Positions 5,450-7,639 of a stretch of DNA of 7,639 bases are shown here, piece by piece; position 1 is the stretch's first letter; the number at the start of each line of letters is the position of its first letter. The DNA comes from an uncultured Selenomonadales bacterium (GTDB taxonomy: Bacteria; Bacillota; Negativicutes; Selenomonadales; Selenomonadaceae): the NCBI GenBank assembly GCA_937877655.1, contig CALFJC010000009.1, positions 1 through 7,639 on the forward strand, given 5' to 3'. Position numbers and translations under genes: made by a program. The notes under the pieces were generated by a model. It was not told where the DNA came from. It did not search any database and saw only the letters and a list, made by a program, of their open reading frames with translations.

Positions 5450-6124
5450 TTACTCCGCGTGGTCTTCCCTAACCGCGTTGGCAAGATAAGCCATGCTGAG
5501 CATTGTAAAGATGACCGCCTGCACACAGCTGATAAAAATACTGAACGCCAGCCAACAAACCGACGGTATCGGCATCCAAATCGGCATCAGCTTCAGCAGA
5601 ACGATAATTAGAATTTCGCCCGCGAGAATATTTCCGAAAAGACGGAAGGCAAGCGTTATCGGCTTTGCAATTTCTTCAATCATGTTGATGATGACGAAAA
5701 CCGGCGTGGGTTGGAAAAAGTGCGCGATATAATGACCGCCTTTGAAATACAAGCCGAGACAGTGGACAATTACCACAACCAACAGCGCAAGTCCGAGCGT
5801 CGTATTCAAATCGTTGGTCGGCGACGCCATTAAAGGTACGAGTCCGATTAAATTACTCGCCAGCAAAAACATGAACAGCCCGACGATAAGCGGCGCGAGC
5901 ATTCTGCCGCGTCTGCCCATCATTGCATCAATTTGGTCGTGGAGCCACAGAATTATCATCTCAACGAAATTTTGCCAGCCCTGCGGAACGACTTTTAAAT
6001 TTCTTGTGGCGAGGCAAGCGACCAAAATCACAATGCCCATTGCCAGCCAAGTCATTTTCAAAGTCTCGATGTTGAACGTCAAGCCGAGAAAATTTACCGT
6101 CTCGCGGACACCAATTTCATGCAT
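5450..6124 (-). CDS. atpB: ATP synthase Fo subunit a
   Basis: This membrane stator subunit forms the two ion half-channels beside the c ring. It has 224 residues with about five or six hydrophobic segments (roughly 23-40, 76-99, 108-127, 140-180, 187-215). The essential arginine is R161 in ITLAFRLFGNILAGE, with E170 just after it and Q202 in the last helix (SCVQAVIFTMLSMAYL), matching the E. coli R210/E219/Q252 region. The length is that of the shorter firmicute type. The ATG start at 6124 has GGGAGGTG at 6137-6130. atpE follows 40 nt later. Upstream, a 211-bp spacer with a heptamer array separates it from atpI. Confidence 0.98.
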   Translation of the reverse strand: MHEIGVRETVNFLGLTFNIETLKMTWLAMGIVILVACLATRNLKVVPQGWQNFVEMIILWLHDQIDAMMGRRGRMLAPLIVGLFMFLLASNLIGLVPLMASPTNDLNTTLGLALLVVVIVHCLGLYFKGGHYIAHFFQPTPVFVIINMIEEIAKPITLAFRLFGNILAGEILIIVLLKLMPIWMPIPSVCWLAFSIFISCVQAVIFTMLSMAYLANAVREDHAE

Positions 6125-6144
6125 AAATTCACCTCCCTTCTTTT

Positions 6145-6260
6145 AATTAGGAATGAGGAATGAGGAATTAATAATTAAAAAGCTTTTCATTCCTAATTCC
6201 TAATTCCTAATTCCTAATTCATAATTCCTAATTCATAATTCCTAATTCATAATTCCTAAT
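6145..6260. repeat. Palindromic heptamer array between atpI and atpB
   Basis: On the plus strand, 6191-6260 is exactly ten heptamers with no gap: TCCTAAT four times, then TCATAAT/TCCTAAT alternating three times, a second-order 14-bp repeat. The inverse arm 6145-6170 holds TTAGGAA and two TGAGGAA units plus flanking matches. The centre has AAAAGCTTTT (6178-6187). The long arm therefore has more units than the short arm can pair with, suggesting one-sided expansion. The short arm ends 7 nt before the atpB ribosome binding site. Confidence 0.92.
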
Positions 6261-6335
6261 TATTCTTCCCTCCTTTATCTCATGCGCAAAAAATATCATG
6301 CGCAGATTTTTTTTGCTGTGACAAAAATCTCCTCT
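6261..6335 (-). other. atpI-atpB spacer remainder: orphan ribosome-binding-like sites and an 8-bp direct repeat
   Basis: On the minus strand AGAGGAG (6335-6329) follows the atpI stop directly, and AAAGGAGGG (6276-6268) lies just before the heptamer array. Neither leads to a substantial open frame. CATGCGCA occurs at 6281-6288 and 6297-6304, 16 bp apart, separated by an A/T-rich tract. A 14-codon frame (TTG at 6324, stop at 6280) follows the first site with only a 4-nt gap; it is too short to support as a gene. Confidence 0.4.
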
Positions 6336-6737
6336 TCAAAATTTTCGTTTGAGTTCGGAGCGAGCCAGGACAAAAAGCGTGGCGAAATAAAACACGCCGA
6401 AACAAACTGCCGTCGCCAAGAAAAGTTCGGTAGAAATGTGGATGGCAACCGCCAAAACCGCGAAAATCATTCCGAGCCGCAGGAGCAGTCCGATTAACAT
6501 AATTTTTTTTGCTTGCGCGGCGGGAGAATTCATTGCGGCTTCGAGTCGGGCAGCTGTCGACAGGAAATAAAAAAAATTTAACAGCGCACCAACCAAAACC
6601 GCTCCGCATAAAGGAAGCTGTCCTGCCGAAATTAATTGCAACGATAAAACTGCCGCGACTGCCGAAAAAATTTTCCAATTTTGGGCTAAAATGCCAAGTA
6701 CCTGTCTCATGTTTACAAACTTCGACGTAATAAGCAT
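6336..6737 (-). CDS. atpI: ATP synthase subunit I (AtpI family membrane protein)
   Basis: This small membrane protein is usually the first gene of bacterial atp operons. Family members assist c-ring assembly or stability and are not part of the final enzyme. It has 133 residues with four predicted membrane segments, about 22-37, 43-61, 79-99 and 104-124, and a basic tail (LKRKF). The AAQAKKIMLIGLLLRLGM segment at the start of helix 3 is typical of the family. Sequence conservation in AtpI is weak, so the call rests on topology, length and position before atpB. The start is uncertain. ATG at 6737 has AAAAGGG only 3 nt before it. ATG at 6710 (MRQVLG) would give a 124-residue protein and better resembles many family starts, but has only a weak GAAG upstream. 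Confidence 0.9.
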   Translation of the reverse strand: MLITSKFVNMRQVLGILAQNWKIFSAVAAVLSLQLISAGQLPLCGAVLVGALLNFFYFLSTAARLEAAMNSPAAQAKKIMLIGLLLRLGMIFAVLAVAIHISTELFLATAVCFGVFYFATLFVLARSELKRKF

Positions 6738-6758
6738 TTTCCCTTTTAGAAAAGGAAA
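6738..6758 (-). promoter_or_regulatory. Possible hairpin over the atpI ribosome binding site
   Basis: On the minus strand TTTCCTTTT is followed at once by AAAAGGGAAA, an inverted repeat with one extra G. Folding would bury the only plausible ribosome binding site of the 6737 start. The predicted transcript would begin close to this point, so the hairpin would sit at the very 5' end of the mRNA. Functional significance is a guess. Confidence 0.3.
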
Positions 6759-6763
6759 TTTTT

Positions 6764-6792
6764 ATGATAAAAAGAATCCGCGCAGGCTCCAA
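6764..6792 (-). promoter_or_regulatory. Candidate sigma-70-type promoter for the atp operon
   Basis: On the minus strand TTGGAG (6792-6787) and TATCAT (6769-6764) are separated by exactly 17 bp. The -10 matches the consensus at 5 of 6 positions; the -35 matches at only 3 of 6. It lies between the RTX gene terminator and atpI, the only place where an operon promoter is expected. Initiation would fall near 6757, about 20 nt before the first atpI ATG. Confidence 0.5.
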
Positions 6793-6823
6793 AAAAATGG
6801 ACGACAGATTTTTTCTGTCGCCC
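6791..6823 (-). terminator. Rho-independent terminator of the RTX gene
   Basis: On the minus strand GGGCGACAGA (6823-6814) pairs with TCTGTCGTCC (6808-6799) as a 10-bp stem with one G-U pair and a 5-nt A loop. It is followed after one base by seven T (6797-6791). It lies 35 nt past the RTX stop codon and separates that gene from the atp operon. Confidence 0.85.
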
Positions 6824-6857
6824 AAAATTTTTATTCAATCGAGTAGAGGATTAATTT

Positions 6858-7639
6858 TTACTTTTTAGTGGGACCGCCGTTGGTGAATGTGTAATCGGAA
6901 AGTTTTATTGCCACATCCGACCTAACCAAATTGGTCGAGTAATTCAAATCGATTATCGAATAGCCGCTGTTCTTGGCTGTCGTCGCTGAAATTCTGTCTG
7001 CCGACGTCACCAAGTCGCCAACTTTTGCAAGCTCTGTCCCTTCGTCGTCCGTGTAATCTTCTTGTGCAAACCAGTAATAGGTGTTGTTCGCCTTGATGAG
7101 AACGCTGCCGGCGTCGAAAGTTCCTTCGGTTGAACTCGCAAGTTTCATCCAGCCGATTTCGGGATTGTCCTTCTTGCCGTTGTTCATGTGGAAATTGACG
7201 CCGCTCGACAAACTCTCAATCTTCGTGATTGTGCCGTTCGCGATCTTGAATCTGTCTTTGGCAAAGTCGAAGTTCGCAACGGTCGCTTCGCCCGTCGTGT
7301 TCTTCGCGTAGAAGAAAGTATCTGCGCCCGTGCCGCCGACCAAACTGTCTGCGCCGCCGCCGCCTTTAATCGTCGTTTTGGCTCCGCCGCCTGTCAAACT
7401 CTCCGCCGCCGTCGTGCCTATCAACGTCAGATTTTTCTTCTCAACTTTGCTCGCGTCAATTTCAGTGACTCCGAGTTTCGCCGTCTTGAAAGTGCCGCTC
7501 GCGCCGCTCGTCAAGCTCGCCGTGTTGCCTTGAATCATTGCGTTCTTGCCGAAGCGATATTCTTCACCGCCGATATTCAGTGTGTCGACTTCGCCTTTGA
7601 CCGTCAAAACATTCTTCGAGGTGAATTTGAACTTGACAT
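6858..7639 (-). CDS. RTX-type calcium-binding repeat protein, C-terminal part (partial)
   Basis: This is the last 259 full codons of a larger protein; the open frame continues past the right edge, and the first in-window initiation codon in frame (TTG at 7607) is internal. The segment GGGGADSLVGGTGADTFFY (encoded around 7308-7364) holds glycine- and aspartate-rich nonapeptide units of the RTX calcium-binding beta-roll. It is followed by ATVANFDFAKDRFKI, the capping segment usual after such repeats. Preceding short strands (SLTSGASGTFKTAKLGVTEID) suggest a beta-rich repeat protein. The C-terminal 120 residues are polar with no cysteine. RTX proteins are normally exported by type I secretion, often with a C-terminal signal; whether this one is cannot be shown here. 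It has its own terminator and no functional link to the atp genes is apparent. Confidence 0.85.
   Translation of the reverse strand, partial: VKFKFTSKNVLTVKGEVDTLNIGGEEYRFGKNAMIQGNTASLTSGASGTFKTAKLGVTEIDASKVEKKNLTLIGTTAAESLTGGGAKTTIKGGGGADSLVGGTGADTFFYAKNTTGEATVANFDFAKDRFKIANGTITKIESLSSGVNFHMNNGKKDNPEIGWMKLASSTEGTFDAGSVLIKANNTYYWFAQEDYTDDEGTELAKVGDLVTSADRISATTAKNSGYSIIDLNYSTNLVRSDVAIKLSDYTFTNGGPTKK

Noticed and set aside
6191..6260. Possible CRISPR array from regularly spaced short repeats
   Set aside because: Units are 7 bp and contiguous, with no unique spacers and no cas genes. It is a simple tandem heptamer array.
6280..6825. 181-codon minus-strand open frame overlapping atpI
   Set aside because: It is a shadow of atpI in another frame, spans the RTX terminator, and its translation is Arg/Phe/Ser-rich without family features.
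7605..7607. TTG at 7607 as the true start of the RTX gene
   Set aside because: The frame stays open to the window edge, there is no ribosome binding site before it, and the repeats make better sense as the tail of a longer protein.

Overview
The window carries an F-type ATP synthase operon, read entirely on the minus strand, in the order atpI-atpB-atpE-atpF-atpH-atpA-atpG-(small inserted gene)-atpD. atpD runs off the left edge at position 1, and atpC would be expected beyond it. At the right edge is the 3' part of an unrelated gene, also minus strand, for a secreted protein with RTX-type glycine-rich calcium-binding repeats. The gene order is that of Firmicutes. An RTX surface or secreted protein beside a Firmicutes-type operon, the mixed ATG/GTG/TTG starts and strong AGGAGG-type ribosome binding sites suggest a Gram-negative firmicute (Negativicutes, Selenomonadaceae-like). 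This assignment is an inference from style, not from a marker gene.

Layout from right to left, the direction of transcription: the 3' end of the RTX gene (6858-7639); its rho-independent terminator (6791-6823); a candidate atp promoter (6764-6792); atpI; a 211-bp spacer with a palindromic array of 7-bp repeats; atpB; atpE; a spacer holding a second palindromic 7-bp array; atpF; a 219-bp spacer made of two tandem copies of a 95-bp structured repeat; atpH; atpA; atpG, which encodes a gamma subunit with a low-complexity insertion of about 75 residues; a four-helix-bundle (23S rRNA intervening-sequence protein family) gene bracketed by 30-bp inverted arrays of 7-bp repeats; and atpD (partial, TTG start).

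The ATP synthase subunits look functional. Fo is a (atpB), b (atpF) and c (atpE), with atpI as assembly factor. F1 is delta, alpha, gamma and beta. Key residues of a, c, alpha and beta are present, and the c subunit lacks the Na+ signature, so proton coupling is predicted.

The unusual content lies in the spacers. Three of them hold heptamer arrays arranged as inverted repeats. The heptamers differ in sequence but fit one consensus, (T/G)AG(G/T)AA(C/T). The atpE and atpG stop codons lie within or at the edge of an array, and the next cistron's Shine-Dalgarno sequence follows just after the array. When folded in mRNA, the stems would bring the upstream stop and the downstream ribosome binding site together (atpE/atpF) or loop out the whole inserted gene (atpG/atpD). 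The inserted cassette resembles a 23S rRNA intervening sequence transplanted into a protein-coding operon.
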